From assembly GCA_016194585.1 (NCBI GenBank), contig JACQBG010000042.1, positions 1 through 64,000 on the forward strand: 64,000 nt of DNA, in the 5' to 3' direction. Position numbers and translations under genes: made by a program. This stretch comes from Gemmatimonadota bacterium (GTDB lineage Bacteria > Gemmatimonadota > Gemmatimonadetes > Gemmatimonadales > Gemmatimonadaceae). How positions within the stretch are numbered: position 1 is the stretch's first letter; every line of letters starts with the position of its first letter. The notes below the pieces were generated by a model. That model searched no databases and had not been told where the DNA came from. It worked only from the letters and a program-made list of their open reading frames with translations. Shown piece after piece: positions 1 through 9,400 of the stretch.

Positions 1-8
1 ATGATGAA

Positions 9-39
9 GGGAGCGCCCGGCGAAGCCGGCGCTCCCTTT
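9..39 (-). terminator. Hairpin terminator downstream of infA
   Basis: A 12-bp stem (GGGAGCGCC arms extended by GGC, one bulged C) closes a GAA/TTC loop. Read on the minus strand it lies about 105 bases after the infA stop, directly behind the G-rich repeat. There is no long U-run on the minus strand; on the plus strand TTTC follows, so it may also end a transcript entering from the left edge. Confidence 0.6.
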
Positions 40-50
40 CCTTTGCGGTC

Positions 51-140
51 CTCCCACTTCCCACTCCCACTCGGGTCCCACCCCCACTCTTCTCCCACTC
101 CCACTCGACCTCCCCCGCTGGTCGCTTGCCCTCCCACTGC
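51..140 (-). repeat. G-rich 3'-UTR repeat, copy 1
   Basis: Read on the minus strand, this segment begins just after the infA stop with GCAGTGGGAGGGCAAG, continues with CCAGCGGGGGAGGTCGAGTG and then runs of AGTGGG units. A second copy in the same gene-relative position follows the stop of the Asp-box protein gene (9655-9750). Four or more GGG runs with short spacers give G-quadruplex potential in the transcript. The hairpin at 9-39 follows immediately. The copies align almost end to end by eye with scattered differences. Confidence 0.75.
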
Positions 141-143
141 TCG

Positions 144-365
144 TCAGTTCTTGTGCCTGAACGTGATCCGCCCGCGGGAGAGATCGTATGGCGACACCTC
201 GACCGACACCCGATCCCCCTGCAGCACGCGGATGCGGAACCGCCGCATCTTGCCGGCCATCGTCGCGAGCACGTCGTGCCCGTTCGTCAGGTGCACGCGG
301 AACGTCGCGCTGGGGAGCACTTCACTGACCGTGCCTTCGAGTTCGATCGCTTCTTCTTTCGCCAT
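144..365 (-). CDS. infA: Translation initiation factor IF-1
   Basis: IF-1 binds the 30S A site during initiation and works with IF-2 and IF-3 in the cytoplasm. The 73-residue product is one S1/OB-fold domain with the family signature: [13 protein letters not shown] at the start, then the FRVHLTNGH and [11 protein letters not shown] segments and the closing [15 protein letters not shown]. The frame is open 15 codons further upstream, but the ATG at 365 gives the canonical IF-1 N-terminus and length. The gene stands alone here; in many bacteria it lies among ribosomal-protein genes, which are not in this window. A conserved G-rich repeat and a hairpin follow the stop. Confidence 0.97.
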   Translation of the reverse strand: MAKEEAIELEGTVSEVLPSATFRVHLTNGHDVLATMAGKMRRFRIRVLQGDRVSVEVSPYDLSRGRITFRHKN

Positions 366-430
366 ATCCACCGGGTGATTGAGAAAGCGGCCGGGTGCGA
401 CCGCAATCATCTAATCTATCCTGTGCCGGG

Positions 431-862
431 TCAGACGACCAGCGCCAGGTCCATGGTGATCGGGGCGTTGAACAGCTTCGAGACCGGGCAGCCGGCCTTG
501 GCGGCGGCGGCGGCCGCCTCGACCTTCGCGCGATCCGCCCCGGGGACGGTCGCCTTCACGGCGAGGTGCACCTTGGTGATGGCGAAGCCGCCCTCGAGCT
601 TCTCCACCGTCACCGTCGCGGTGGTCTCGATGCTCTGGGCGACGAGCTGGGCGGCGCCGAGCTGGCCGGAGAAGGCCATCGAGAAGCACCCCGCGTGGGC
701 GGCGCCGAGGAGTTCCTCGGGATTGGTGCCGGCCCCGTGCTCGAACCGGCTCGTGAAATTGTAGGGCGCCGCGGCGAGCGTCCCCGTCTCCGTCGACACC
801 GTCCCCTGCCCTTCGCGGATCGAACCGCGCCACACGGCGCTTCCCTTGCGGTCCATCGTCAC
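431..862 (-). CDS. OsmC/Ohr-family peroxiredoxin
   Basis: Members of this family reduce organic or inorganic hydroperoxides in the cytoplasm with a pair of reactive cysteines. The 143-residue product has the family length and both cysteines: Cys59 in HAGCFSMAF (peroxidatic) and Cys125 in KAGCPVSKL (resolving). The TNPEELLGAAHAGC stretch and the alternating sheet pattern of the first 55 residues are those of the OsmC subgroup rather than Ohr. A second ATG two codons in (856) is an equally possible start. The gene is in line with infA on the minus strand, 65 bp upstream of it, so the two could share a transcript. The gene at 944 diverges from it. Confidence 0.93.
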   Translation of the reverse strand: MTMDRKGSAVWRGSIREGQGTVSTETGTLAAAPYNFTSRFEHGAGTNPEELLGAAHAGCFSMAFSGQLGAAQLVAQSIETTATVTVEKLEGGFAITKVHLAVKATVPGADRAKVEAAAAAAKAGCPVSKLFNAPITMDLALVV

Positions 863-943
863 CTCGGAATTGTGGCCCCGGCCTCGCGCCCCTGCGCTGC
901 GGCCGTTAGCGTGAAACGCACCTACGACGAGGAATCAACGCCG

Positions 944-2275
944 ATGCCCCCCATTTCGCTCCGTGCCGCCGCGGCGGTCACCGTTTCGCTGGTCGCCTTC
1001 GCCGCCCGTCCGGGACTCGCCCAGAAGGGCGCCGGCACGGACGACATCGACCGGCGCGTCGCCGCCGTCATGCCAAAGGTGATCGAGTGGCGCCGCGACA
1101 TCCACCAGCACCCCGAATTGTCCGGCGAGGAGGTGCGCACGGGCAAGCTCGTCGCCGACCAGCTGCGCGCCATGGGGATCGAGGTGCGCGAGCACGTGTC
1201 GCGAACGGGGGTCGTCGGCGTGCTGCGCGGCGCGAAGCCGGGTCCCGTCGTCGCGCTCCGGGCCGACATGGACGCGCTGCCGGTGACCGAGGAGGTCGAC
1301 CTCCCGTTCAAGTCGACGGTGCGCACGCGGTACAACGGCCAGGACGTGGGGGTGATGCACGCGTGCGGCCACGACGCGCACACCTCGATGCTGCTCGGCG
1401 CGGCGTCGGTGCTCGCCGGGATGCGCGACCAGCTCGCGGGGACGGTGGTGTTCCTGTTCCAGCCGGCGGAAGAAGGCGGGTTCGGCATCGGCGCGGGGCA
1501 CGAGCGGAACGGCGCCGGCGGGATGATCGACGGCGGCGCGCTCGACAACCCGAAGGTCGACGCGGTGTTCGGCATCCACGTGTGGCCCGACGAGCCGGGC
1601 GCGCTGTCGTACAAGCCCGGAGGCGCGATGGCGGCGGCCGACGGCCTGACGATCACGGTGCACGGGCGGCAGACGCACGGCGCGCAGCCGTGGCGCGGCG
1701 TGGACCCGATCGTGGTCGCCTCGGAGATCGTGGGCGCGCTGCAGTCGATCACGGCGCGGCAGACCGACATCACGGCGGCGCCGGCGGTGGTCACGGTCGC
1801 GACGATCCACGGCGGGGTGCGCGGCAACATCATCCCCGACAGCGTGGTGATGACGGGGACGATCCGCACGTTCGACGCGGCGATGCGGAAGGACGTGCAC
1901 ATGCGCATCAAGCGGACGGCGGAGATGATCGCGCAGGCGTCGGGGGCGACGGCGACGGTGGAGATCGGCGTGGGGAGCGACGTGGTCTACAACGACCCCG
2001 CGCTCACGCGGCGCATGGCGGCGACGATCCGCCGCGCGACGACGGCGACGGTGCGCGACAACGCCGTGTGGATGCCGTCGGAGGACTTCTCGCTCTACCA
2101 GCAGAAGGTGCCGGGGGTCTTCTACTTCCTCGGCGTGAACAAGGCCGGGGTGAAGGCGGAGGACGCGGCGGCGAACCACTCGACGAAGTTCTTCGTCAAC
2201 GAGGACGCCCTGCCGACGGGGGTGAAGACGTATGCGACGCTGGCGATCGATTACCTGAAGGGCGCCGCGAAGTGA
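944..2275 (+). CDS. Secreted M20-family amidohydrolase
   Basis: M20D metallohydrolases cleave amide bonds of N-acyl amino acids, hippurate and similar compounds with a di-metal centre. The motifs are clear: ALRADMDALPV, MHACGHDAHTSMLLG (metal-binding Cys and His), FLFQPAEEGG (Glu pair) and HGAQPWRGVDPI in the dimerisation domain. The ATG at 944 gives a signal peptide ending ARPGLA with Gln27 as the first mature residue; an in-frame GTG at 911 is possible but would precede the signal peptide. Mature enzyme location is periplasmic or outside. The stop overlaps the pnuC start by four bases, so it heads a five-gene operon. Substrate is unknown; the NAD-precursor context suggests, without proving, an amide related to nicotinamide. 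Confidence 0.93.
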   Translation: MPPISLRAAAAVTVSLVAFAARPGLAQKGAGTDDIDRRVAAVMPKVIEWRRDIHQHPELSGEEVRTGKLVADQLRAMGIEVREHVSRTGVVGVLRGAKPGPVVALRADMDALPVTEEVDLPFKSTVRTRYNGQDVGVMHACGHDAHTSMLLGAASVLAGMRDQLAGTVVFLFQPAEEGGFGIGAGHERNGAGGMIDGGALDNPKVDAVFGIHVWPDEPGALSYKPGGAMAAADGLTITVHGRQTHGAQPWRGVDPIVVASEIVGALQSITARQTDITAAPAVVTVATIHGGVRGNIIPDSVVMTGTIRTFDAAMRKDVHMRIKRTAEMIAQASGATATVEIGVGSDVVYNDPALTRRMAATIRRATTATVRDNAVWMPSEDFSLYQQKVPGVFYFLGVNKAGVKAEDAAANHSTKFFVNEDALPTGVKTYATLAIDYLKGAAK

Positions 2276-2859
2276 ACTGGCTGGAGACGACCGCCGTCGC
2301 GTTCGGCATCGTGAGCGTATTCCTGAGCGTGCGCCAGAACATCTGGAGCTGGCCGACGGCGATCGTCAACGTGCTGCTGTACGTGCTCGTGTTCCGCGAC
2401 GCGAAGCTCTACGCGGACATGGGGCTGCAGGTGGTGTACTTGGCCCTCTCCGTGTACGGCTGGTACGAGTGGCTGTACGGCGGGGAGCACCGCACGCACC
2501 TCAAGGTGTCGCGGCTGACGGCGCGCACGGGGATCGTGCTCGCCGGGATCGCGGTGGCGTGCGTGGCGTTGCTGGGCACCGTCCTCTACCGCTCGACCGA
2601 CGAGGCGTTGCCGTACGTCGACTCGGCGACGACGAGCACGAGCCTCGTCGCGCAATGGATGATGACGCGCAAGGTGATGGAGAACTGGATGGTGTGGATG
2701 GCGGTGGACGTCGTCTACGTGGGGATGTTCGTCTTCAAGCACCTGTACCTGACGGCGGGGCTCTACGCGGTGTTCTTCGTGCTCGCGGCGATGGGGCATC
2801 GCGAGTGGAAGCGATCGTGGGAGCACGACCGCGCGGCGCTGGCGGTGGCGCCGGCGTGA
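2272..2859 (+). CDS. pnuC: Nicotinamide riboside transporter PnuC
   Basis: PnuC carries nicotinamide riboside across the inner membrane by facilitated diffusion and depends on intracellular phosphorylation to trap it. The 195-residue product is almost all membrane segments and has the family pattern: WSWPTAIVNVLLYVLVFRDA, then YADMGLQVVYLALSVYGWYEW, then a later VDVVYVGMFVFKHLYLTA helix. Length is slightly below the E. coli protein. Start is GTG at 2272, overlapping the upstream stop (GTGA). The next gene, a NadR-type kinase, overlaps by another GTGA and supplies the trapping step, which strongly supports the riboside as substrate over thiamine or riboflavin relatives of the family. Confidence 0.92.
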   Translation: MNWLETTAVAFGIVSVFLSVRQNIWSWPTAIVNVLLYVLVFRDAKLYADMGLQVVYLALSVYGWYEWLYGGEHRTHLKVSRLTARTGIVLAGIAVACVALLGTVLYRSTDEALPYVDSATTSTSLVAQWMMTRKVMENWMVWMAVDVVYVGMFVFKHLYLTAGLYAVFFVLAAMGHREWKRSWEHDRAALAVAPA

Positions 2860-3401
2860 CGCGCCGTCTCGTCGTGACGGGCCCCGAGAGCACGGGGAAG
2901 ACGACGTTGGCCGGCGCGCTCGCGGCGCAGTTCGGCGCGCCGTGCCTGCCAGAGGCGGCCCGCGGTTACGCGGAAGCACGCCGCGCGGAGGGGCGAGCGC
3001 TCACCGCCGACGACGCCGAGCCGATCGCCCGCGCGGCGATCGCGGCGGAGGACGCGGCGCTCGCGGCCGCGCCGCCGCTGCTCGTGCTCGACACCGACCT
3101 CGTGAGCACGGTCGTCTATACGCGGCACTACTACGGCGGCGCGCCGGCGTGGATGGAGGACGAGGCGCGCGGCCGCCGCGGCCACCTCTACTTGCTGTGC
3201 GACGTGGACCTCCCGTGGACGCCGGACGGCGTGCGCGACCGGCCCGTCGCCCGTCGCGAGATGTACCAGCTGTTCGTCGCGGCGCTGCGGGAGTTCGACT
3301 GCGCGGTGGCGACGGTCTCGGGCGCGGGGACGGCGCGGCTCGAGACGGCGCGGCGCGCGATCGCCGCCTCCGGGGTGTTCGACTCGGCGGGACGGCGATG
3401 A
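2856..3401 (+). CDS. NadR-type nicotinamide riboside kinase
   Basis: This P-loop kinase most likely phosphorylates nicotinamide riboside to nicotinamide mononucleotide with ATP in the cytoplasm. The 181-residue product corresponds to the C-terminal kinase domain of NadR alone: a Walker A GPESTGKTTL at residues 9-18, a LDTDLVSTVVYTRHYYG segment typical of the riboside-kinase substrate lid, and a late RPVARREMYQLF helix. It lacks the N-terminal helix-turn-helix and the NMN adenylyltransferase domain of enterobacterial NadR, so it should neither repress transcription nor make NAD itself. Start GTG at 2856 overlaps pnuC by four bases; its stop overlaps the kinase gene downstream by four. Transport and kinase genes side by side are a recurrent salvage pair. 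Confidence 0.9.
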   Translation: MTRRLVVTGPESTGKTTLAGALAAQFGAPCLPEAARGYAEARRAEGRALTADDAEPIARAAIAAEDAALAAAPPLLVLDTDLVSTVVYTRHYYGGAPAWMEDEARGRRGHLYLLCDVDLPWTPDGVRDRPVARREMYQLFVAALREFDCAVATVSGAGTARLETARRAIAASGVFDSAGRR

Positions 3402-4717
3402 TGCAGCCGCTCGGCGCCGCCGTGACGAGCGAGTTCTCGGCCGCGCTGCTGCAGGCGACGATCACGCTCGCGCTGTCGGCGCTGTGCCTCGGCCTCTGGC
3501 GGCGCTACCGGCAGAAGTACTTCATGTGGTGGTCGCTCGCCTTCGCGCTGTTCCTCGTGCGGATCCTGATGATCGTGGTGTTCATCGTGTCGGGCGACCG
3601 CGCGTGGCTCTTCTGGCATCAGGTGATCACGGGGGAGACGGCGCTCGCGCTGCTGTGGGCGGCCGTCGTGTTCGCGCACGCCACCAAGTGGAACCACTGG
3701 TATCACGTGCCCGTCGCGTTCCCGCTGCTGTGGAGCTACGTGGCGGTGATCCAGCTCGACGACTTCAACCTGGCGGCGATCCCCGCCGTGATCTTCCTGT
3801 CGGCGGCGACGCTCTGGACGGGCGCCGTGCTCCTCCGCCACCGGCGCCCCGAGACGTACGGGGCGAGCACCCTGCTCGGCTGGACGTTCCTGCTCTGGGG
3901 GCTGCACCATCTCGATTATCCCGTGCTGCGCGCGCGGGGCGAGTGGAATCCCTGGGGCTACTACATCGACATCCTGTTCCTGCTGGCGGTGGGCGCGGGG
4001 ATCCTGCTCGTGGTGAACGCCGAGCTCGCGCACGGGCTGCAGGCGCGGACGGTGGAGCTCGAGCGGCTGTCGCGCCGGATGGTGCAGCAGCACGAGGAGG
4101 AGCGGCGCCGCCTCTCGCTGGAGCTGCACGACGAGACGGCGCAGGTGTTCGCCGCGGTGAAGATGCAGCTCGGCGTCGTGCGCGAGCGCGTCGCGCCCGA
4201 GCTGGGCGAGCGGCTGGAGCGCGCGCTCGAGCTGGTGGACGAGGGGATGCGCGGCATCCGCAACGTGACCAACGACCTTCGTCCATCGCTGATCGACGAC
4301 CTCGGGCTGGTGCCCGCGCTGCGGTCCCTGGTGGCCGACTTCAGCGAACGGCGGGGCGTGCGGGGGATGCTCGAATCACCCGACCACGTGCCGCCGATGA
4401 GCGACGAGGCGGAGGTGGCGTTGTTCCGCGCGCTGCAGGAGGCGCTGTCGAACGTGGCGCGACACGCGCCGGGCGCTCCGGTGCGGGCGGTGCTCGCGGT
4501 CGACGGCCGGTCGGTGCGTCTGCGGATCTCCGACACGGGACCCGGGTTCGCCGGTGACCATGCCCTCGCGAAATTCGAGTCCGAAGGTCACCTTGGACTG
4601 GCGGGCATGCGCGAGCGCATCACCGCGCTGGGCGGCGAGCTCGCCGTGCAGTCCGCGCCCGGGGCCGGCGTGACGATCGATATCAGAATCCCGTTGTCCG
4701 AAGGAGCACCGTCGTGA
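3398..4717 (+). CDS. Membrane histidine kinase, NarL/DesK-type (HisKA_3)
   Basis: A sensor kinase of 439 residues with about seven predicted membrane helices in residues 14-205 and no large periplasmic loop, so it probably senses something in or near the membrane. A short coiled coil follows, then the HisKA_3 dimerisation helix with RRLSLELHDETAQV, phospho-acceptor His244. The C-terminal HATPase has an N-box ALSNVARHA, a DTGPGF G-box and GLAGMRERI, as in kinases that phosphorylate LuxR-type regulators. Start ATG at 3398 overlaps the kinase upstream (ATGA), and its stop overlaps the response-regulator gene (GTGA). The signal is unknown; operon placement suggests a link to NAD-precursor status. 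Confidence 0.93.
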   Translation: MMQPLGAAVTSEFSAALLQATITLALSALCLGLWRRYRQKYFMWWSLAFALFLVRILMIVVFIVSGDRAWLFWHQVITGETALALLWAAVVFAHATKWNHWYHVPVAFPLLWSYVAVIQLDDFNLAAIPAVIFLSAATLWTGAVLLRHRRPETYGASTLLGWTFLLWGLHHLDYPVLRARGEWNPWGYYIDILFLLAVGAGILLVVNAELAHGLQARTVELERLSRRMVQQHEEERRRLSLELHDETAQVFAAVKMQLGVVRERVAPELGERLERALELVDEGMRGIRNVTNDLRPSLIDDLGLVPALRSLVADFSERRGVRGMLESPDHVPPMSDEAEVALFRALQEALSNVARHAPGAPVRAVLAVDGRSVRLRISDTGPGFAGDHALAKFESEGHLGLAGMRERITALGGELAVQSAPGAGVTIDIRIPLSEGAPS

Positions 4718-5376
4718 CCGAAGGAACTCCCATCCGAGTCGTCGTCGTCGACGATCACGCGATGCTGCGTGAAGGGATCCGCAGCGTGTTGGCGGCGCCG
4801 CTCTTCGACGTCGTGGGCGAGGCCTCGAGCGGCGTCGAGGCGGTGCAGGTGGCCGAGCGGCTGCGGCCCGACGTGGTGGTGCTCGACATCTCGATGCCCG
4901 GCGGCTCCGGACTGCACGCCGTGCCGACGCTCCTCGAGCGCGTCCCCGGCGTCCACATCCTCATGCTGTCGGTGCACGAGGATCTCGAGTACATCCTCGA
5001 GAGCGTGCGAGCGGGCGCCCACGGCTACCTGCGCAAGGATTCCTCGCCGGCAGAACTGCGCACGGCGGTGCAGACGGTGCACCGGGGTGAGGCCTACTTC
5101 TCGCCGCAGGTCGCGACGCAACTCGCGCAAGCCGTCCGCGGCGGCGTGACGTCGGAGCCGGCCGCGAAGGCGCCACGGGCGACCGACGTGCTCACGGCGC
5201 GCGAGCGGGAGATCCTCGTGCACATCGCGCAGGGGAAGACGAACCGCGAGATCGGCGCCGAGCTCGGCATCAGCACGCGCACGGTCGAGGCGCACCGCGA
5301 CTCGCTGATGCGGAAGCTCGGCATCCGCACCGTGGCCGGCCTCACGCGACTGGCGATCGAGCAGAAACTGCTCTGA
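4714..5376 (+). CDS. LuxR/NarL-family response regulator
   Basis: This is the partner of the preceding kinase: 220 residues with a receiver domain (residues 7-122) and a LuxR-type helix-turn-helix (about 158-215). The acidic pair Asp13-Asp14 and the phospho-acceptor Asp58 in VVVLDISMPGG are present, as are LMLSVHED and the conserved Lys in GYLRKDSSP. The DNA-binding part has TAREREILVHIAQGKTNREI and STRTVEAHRDSLMRKLGI. Start is GTG at 4714 inside the kinase stop. The gene ends the operon, and a 12-bp perfect hairpin follows within two bases of its stop. Target promoters are not evident. Confidence 0.95.
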   Translation: MTEGTPIRVVVVDDHAMLREGIRSVLAAPLFDVVGEASSGVEAVQVAERLRPDVVVLDISMPGGSGLHAVPTLLERVPGVHILMLSVHEDLEYILESVRAGAHGYLRKDSSPAELRTAVQTVHRGEAYFSPQVATQLAQAVRGGVTSEPAAKAPRATDVLTAREREILVHIAQGKTNREIGAELGISTRTVEAHRDSLMRKLGIRTVAGLTRLAIEQKLL

Positions 5377-5377
5377 C

Positions 5378-5405
5378 GCGGTGCGCCGGACTACCGGCGC
5401 ACCGC
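5378..5405. terminator. Convergent hairpin between response regulator and M28 peptidase
   Basis: GCGGTGCGCCGG and CCGGCGCACCGC form a perfect 12-bp stem around the loop ACTA. It begins two bases after the response-regulator stop, and the M28 peptidase stop codon (5391-5393, minus strand) lies in the loop and start of the arm. So one arm is made of the last four codons of that gene. There is no U-run on either side. Its position between convergent genes argues for a shared terminator. Confidence 0.6.
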
Positions 5406-6365
5406 CGCGACGGCATCCAGTCCCGCGTCGAGCCGCCGCACGAACTCGGCGACGGTGCGCGCCGAGCGCACGAAGAAGCCCGGCTCGATGCGCGAGAACT
5501 CGTCGCTCGGCTGGTGGTAATCGGGATGGTCCTCGACGCCGAAATACACGAAGGGGATCCCGTGCGCGTGGAACGGGCCCTGGTCGGACTGGCCGATCCA
5601 GTTCTCCTGGCCGCTCCCGGTGTCGTGGCCGAGCCGCAGCTTCACTTCGGCGACGGCGGACGTGGCGTCGAGGAGCGGACGCATGACGGGCCACGGCGCC
5701 GCGCCGGCGGCATAGAGCTCGCCCTGCGCGTTGCGGCCGACCATGTCGAGGTTCACGTTCGCGACGATGCGCGGGAGCGGCACCGGCGGATGCGCGAGGA
5801 ACGCGACGGCGCCGCGCAGTCCCGATTCCTCGCCGTCGAACCAGGCGAAGACGATCGTGTTCCGCGGCGGGTGCGCCCTGCACCACGCGGCGATGGCGAG
5901 CAGCGCCGAGGTACCGGAGGCGTTGTCGTCGGCGCCGTTCCAGATCGTGTCGCCGTTCACGCCGGGCGAGTGCATGCCGACGTGGTCGTAATGCGCCGAC
6001 ACGACGACGACCCGTTCCGGTGCCGTCGTCCCGCGGATCATGGCCACGAGGTTCACGCCGGTCGTCGAGGAGCCGTCGCGGCCGCCGAAGGTGAACGGCT
6101 GGGCGAGGCTGTCCCCCGCGGGGGCGAGGCCGATGCGGGCGATCGCGCGGACGAGATACGCGCGGGCCCGCGCCCCGCCGGGCGTGCCGACGCGCCGTCC
6201 TTCCATGGAATCGGCCGACAGGGCGGAGAGGTCGGCCATCAGGCGCGCGGAATCGAGCGCCGGGAGCGCGCCGTGGTATCGCGCGCGTTGCCCGATCGCC
6301 GGGGACGTGATGGCGGGGAGCGCGGCGAGCGCGATCAGGGCGAGGGGCCAGCGGGGCGTCTGCAT
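5391..6365 (-). CDS. Secreted M28-family metallopeptidase
   Basis: A zinc aminopeptidase-fold hydrolase of 324 residues. The signal peptide (residues 1-25, ending SPAIG) is followed by Gln26. Di-zinc ligands of the M28 family are present: His in VSAHYDHVG, Asp in NGADDNASGTSALL, Glu-Glu in FDGEESGLRG, Asp in NVNLDMVGR and a late His in HPDYHQPSDEF. It therefore looks like an active exported aminopeptidase, unlike the mono-zinc cyclase-type M28 protein at 52646. The ATG at 6365 was preferred over upstream in-frame codons because only it places the signal peptide at the N-terminus. Transcribed alone, divergent from the Asp-box protein gene. Confidence 0.93.
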   Translation of the reverse strand: MQTPRWPLALIALAALPAITSPAIGQRARYHGALPALDSARLMADLSALSADSMEGRRVGTPGGARARAYLVRAIARIGLAPAGDSLAQPFTFGGRDGSSTTGVNLVAMIRGTTAPERVVVVSAHYDHVGMHSPGVNGDTIWNGADDNASGTSALLAIAAWCRAHPPRNTIVFAWFDGEESGLRGAVAFLAHPPVPLPRIVANVNLDMVGRNAQGELYAAGAAPWPVMRPLLDATSAVAEVKLRLGHDTGSGQENWIGQSDQGPFHAHGIPFVYFGVEDHPDYHQPSDEFSRIEPGFFVRSARTVAEFVRRLDAGLDAVAAVRR

Positions 6366-6494
6366 GCCGGAGAAGTTATTCAACGAGTGACGGGGCGGCG
6401 ACGCGCACCGGCGCCACTTCTGCCATCCCCGCATGGGGTGTAGACTCTCCAGCATCGCCTGCGCGAACCCCCCAACCTCCGCTGGAGTACGACC

Positions 6495-9400
6495 GTGCCA
6501 GTCTTCCGGGTCGCTCGAACCGTCCTCGCCTTGTCGCTCGCGCTGCCGCTCGGCGCGCAGAGCCGCCCCGCCACCGCCGCGCCGTACGATTCGTCGCTCT
6601 TCGGGGCGCTCCAGTGGCGCAATGTGGGGCCGTTCCGCGGCGGCCGGGCGAACGCCGTCGCCGGCGTGCCGAGCCAGCCCTACGTGTACTACGCCGGCTA
6701 CACCGGCGGCGGCGTATGGAAGACGGAGGATGCCGGGCACAGTTGGAAGAACATCTCCGACGGCTTCTTCCACACGGGATCGATCGGCGCGATCGCGGTC
6801 GCGGAGTCCGACCCGAACGTGATCTTCGTCGGCACGGGGGAGCACGCCGTGCGCGGGCAGTCGTCGAGCTATGGCGACGGGGTGTACAAGAGCACCGATG
6901 CCGGGAAGACGTGGAAGCACGTCGGCCTCGCGGCGACGAAGCAGATCTCGCAGGTGCGCATCCATCCGCAGAATCCCGACCTCGTGTACGTCGCCGCGCA
7001 GGGCGACCGGTGGAAGGGCACGAGCGAGCGCGGCATCTATCGCTCGACGGACGGCGGCAAGTCGTGGACGCTCGTGCTGAAGGGGGAGAACGCGACGAGC
7101 GGCGCCAACGACCTCTCGATGGATCCGGCGAACCCGCGCATCCTCTACGCGGCGTTCTGGGACGCGCAGCGGCTGCCATGGCAGGTGCGCTCGGGGGGCC
7201 CGGGCAGCGGCATCTGGAAGAGCACCGACGGGGGCGACACGTGGACGCGCCTCGCGGGCGGCCTTCCGAAGCTGATGGGGAAGATCGGGGTCGCGGTGTC
7301 GCCGGCGAACCCTGACCGCGTGTACGCGATCATCGAGTCGGAGAAGAGCGGCATGTGGCGCTCCGACGACGCGGGCGCGACGTGGAAGCAGCTCTCCGAG
7401 GACCGCAACACCGTGACGCGCAGCTGGTACTACATGAACGTCACCGCCGACCCGCAGAACGAGAACGTGGTGTACGCGATCAACGCGCCGATCATGAAGT
7501 CGATCGACGGCGGCCGCACGTTCACGACGCTCAACTCGCTGCACGGCGACAACCACCAACTGTGGATCAACCCGCGCGACGCGCGGCTGATGGCGAACGC
7601 GAACGACGGCGGTGCGTCGGTGACGCTCGACGGGGCGAAGAGCTGGAGTACGCAGGACAACCAGCCGACGGCGCAGTTCTATCACGTGATCGTCGACGAC
7701 GCGTACCCGTGGCGCCTCTACAGCGGGCAGCAGGACAACTCGTCGGTCATCATCAAGAGCCGCACCGACGGGTTCGCGATCACGGCGGCCGACTGGTTCG
7801 AGGGGCCCGGGTGCGAGAGCGCGAACATCGGCGTCGACCGCAAGAACCCGCGCTACGTGTACGGCGGCTGCTACCAGGGGATCCTCGACGAACTCGACGT
7901 GCAGACGGGACTCAAGCGGCAGATCATGCCGTGGCCGGCGCTCAACCTCACCGAGCCGAGCAACGAGACGCGGTACCGGTTCAACTGGACGGCGCCGGCC
8001 CTCGTGTCGCGACACGATCCGCGCGTGATCTACCACGGCGGCAACGTGCTCTTCCGCTCGCCCGACCGCGGGCGCACGTGGACGCCGATCTCCCCGGACC
8101 TGACGCGGAACGACAAGGCCACGCAGGGCGTGGGCGGCGTGCCGTTCACGAACGAGGGCGCGGGGGGCGAGATCTACGGCGCCATCGTGACGATCGCCGA
8201 GTCGCCGCACGAAGCGAACACGATCTACGTCGGCACCGATGACGGACTGGTGCAACTCACGCGCGACGGCGGCAAGACGTGGAGCAACGTGACGCCCTCC
8301 GGCCTGCCGGTGGGGCTTGCCAACGAGCTCGAGGTGTCGCCGCACGACCCTGGCACGGTGTACCTCGCGTTCCGGATGGACCGGCACGGCGACTACGCGC
8401 CCTATCCGATGAAGTCGACGGACTACGGCAAGACGTGGACGCGCATCGCCACGGGGATGCGCGACGGCGAGCCGGTGCGCGTGATCCGCGAGGATCCGGA
8501 GCGGCGCGGCCTGCTCTACGCGGGCACCGAGACGGGGGTCTACATCTCCTTCGACGGCGGCGCCCGCTGGCAGCCGTTCTCGCAGAACCTGCCGGTGGTG
8601 CCGGTGACCGGGCTCGAGGTGCGGCACGGGAATCTCTACGCGTCCACCGAAGGGCGCGCCTTCTGGGCGCTCGACGACGTGAGCCCGGTGCGGCAGCTGA
8701 GCGACGAGATCGCGAAGCGCGACGCCTACCTGTTCGCGCCGCACGAGGCGTTGCTCGTGCCTGGAGAGAGCGGCCCGATGCCGGGCGCGGGGAGGAATCC
8801 CGCGCCGGGCGCCGCCGTGTACTTCTCGCTCGCGAAGGCGCCGGACTCGACGACGGCCGTCACGCTCGAGTTCCTCGACGCGCGCGGCGTGGCGCTGCGC
8901 AAGTACGCGAAGGGGACCGGGGCAGCGGCGGCGGGTGGCCGCGGCGGACGCGGCGGCGGCGCGGGCGCCGCGCTCGCGCCGAAGGCGGGGCTCAACGTGT
9001 TCCATTGGGACCTGCGCAGCGAGCCGCCCACGGCGCTGCCGGGGATCAACATCTGGGGTGGCGGCACGTCGGGCTTCCAGGTGCCGCCGGGCCGCTACAC
9101 GGCGCGCCTGACGGTGGGCACGACGGTCCTCACGCAGCCGTTCGACGTGCGCCCCGATCCCCGCTCGACGGCGACCGCGGAGGAGGTCGCCGCGCGCGAT
9201 TCGCTCTCGCGGACGATCGTCGCGCGGATGTCGGAGATCCATGACGCCTTGCTGCGCATCCGCGACCTGAAGGCGCAGGTGGGCCAGTTCGTGGAACGCG
9301 CCAAGGACGTGCCGACGGCGAAGGCGATCGAGGAGAAGGGGAAGGCGATCACGGGCACGGCGAGCGAGCTCGACCCGAAGCTCTCGACGAAGGCCGCGAA

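Noticed and set aside
51-140. CRISPR-like or minisatellite array
   Set aside because: The AGTGGG units are short, irregular and without spacers; the match to a second 3'-UTR copy explains them better.
2856-3401. Full NadR (regulator, adenylyltransferase and kinase)
   Set aside because: Only the kinase domain is encoded; no helix-turn-helix or nucleotidyltransferase HxGH motif is present.
5391-6365. Second glutaminyl cyclase
   Set aside because: It has the di-zinc HYDH set and lacks the DDHIP segment, so it is an ordinary M28 peptidase.
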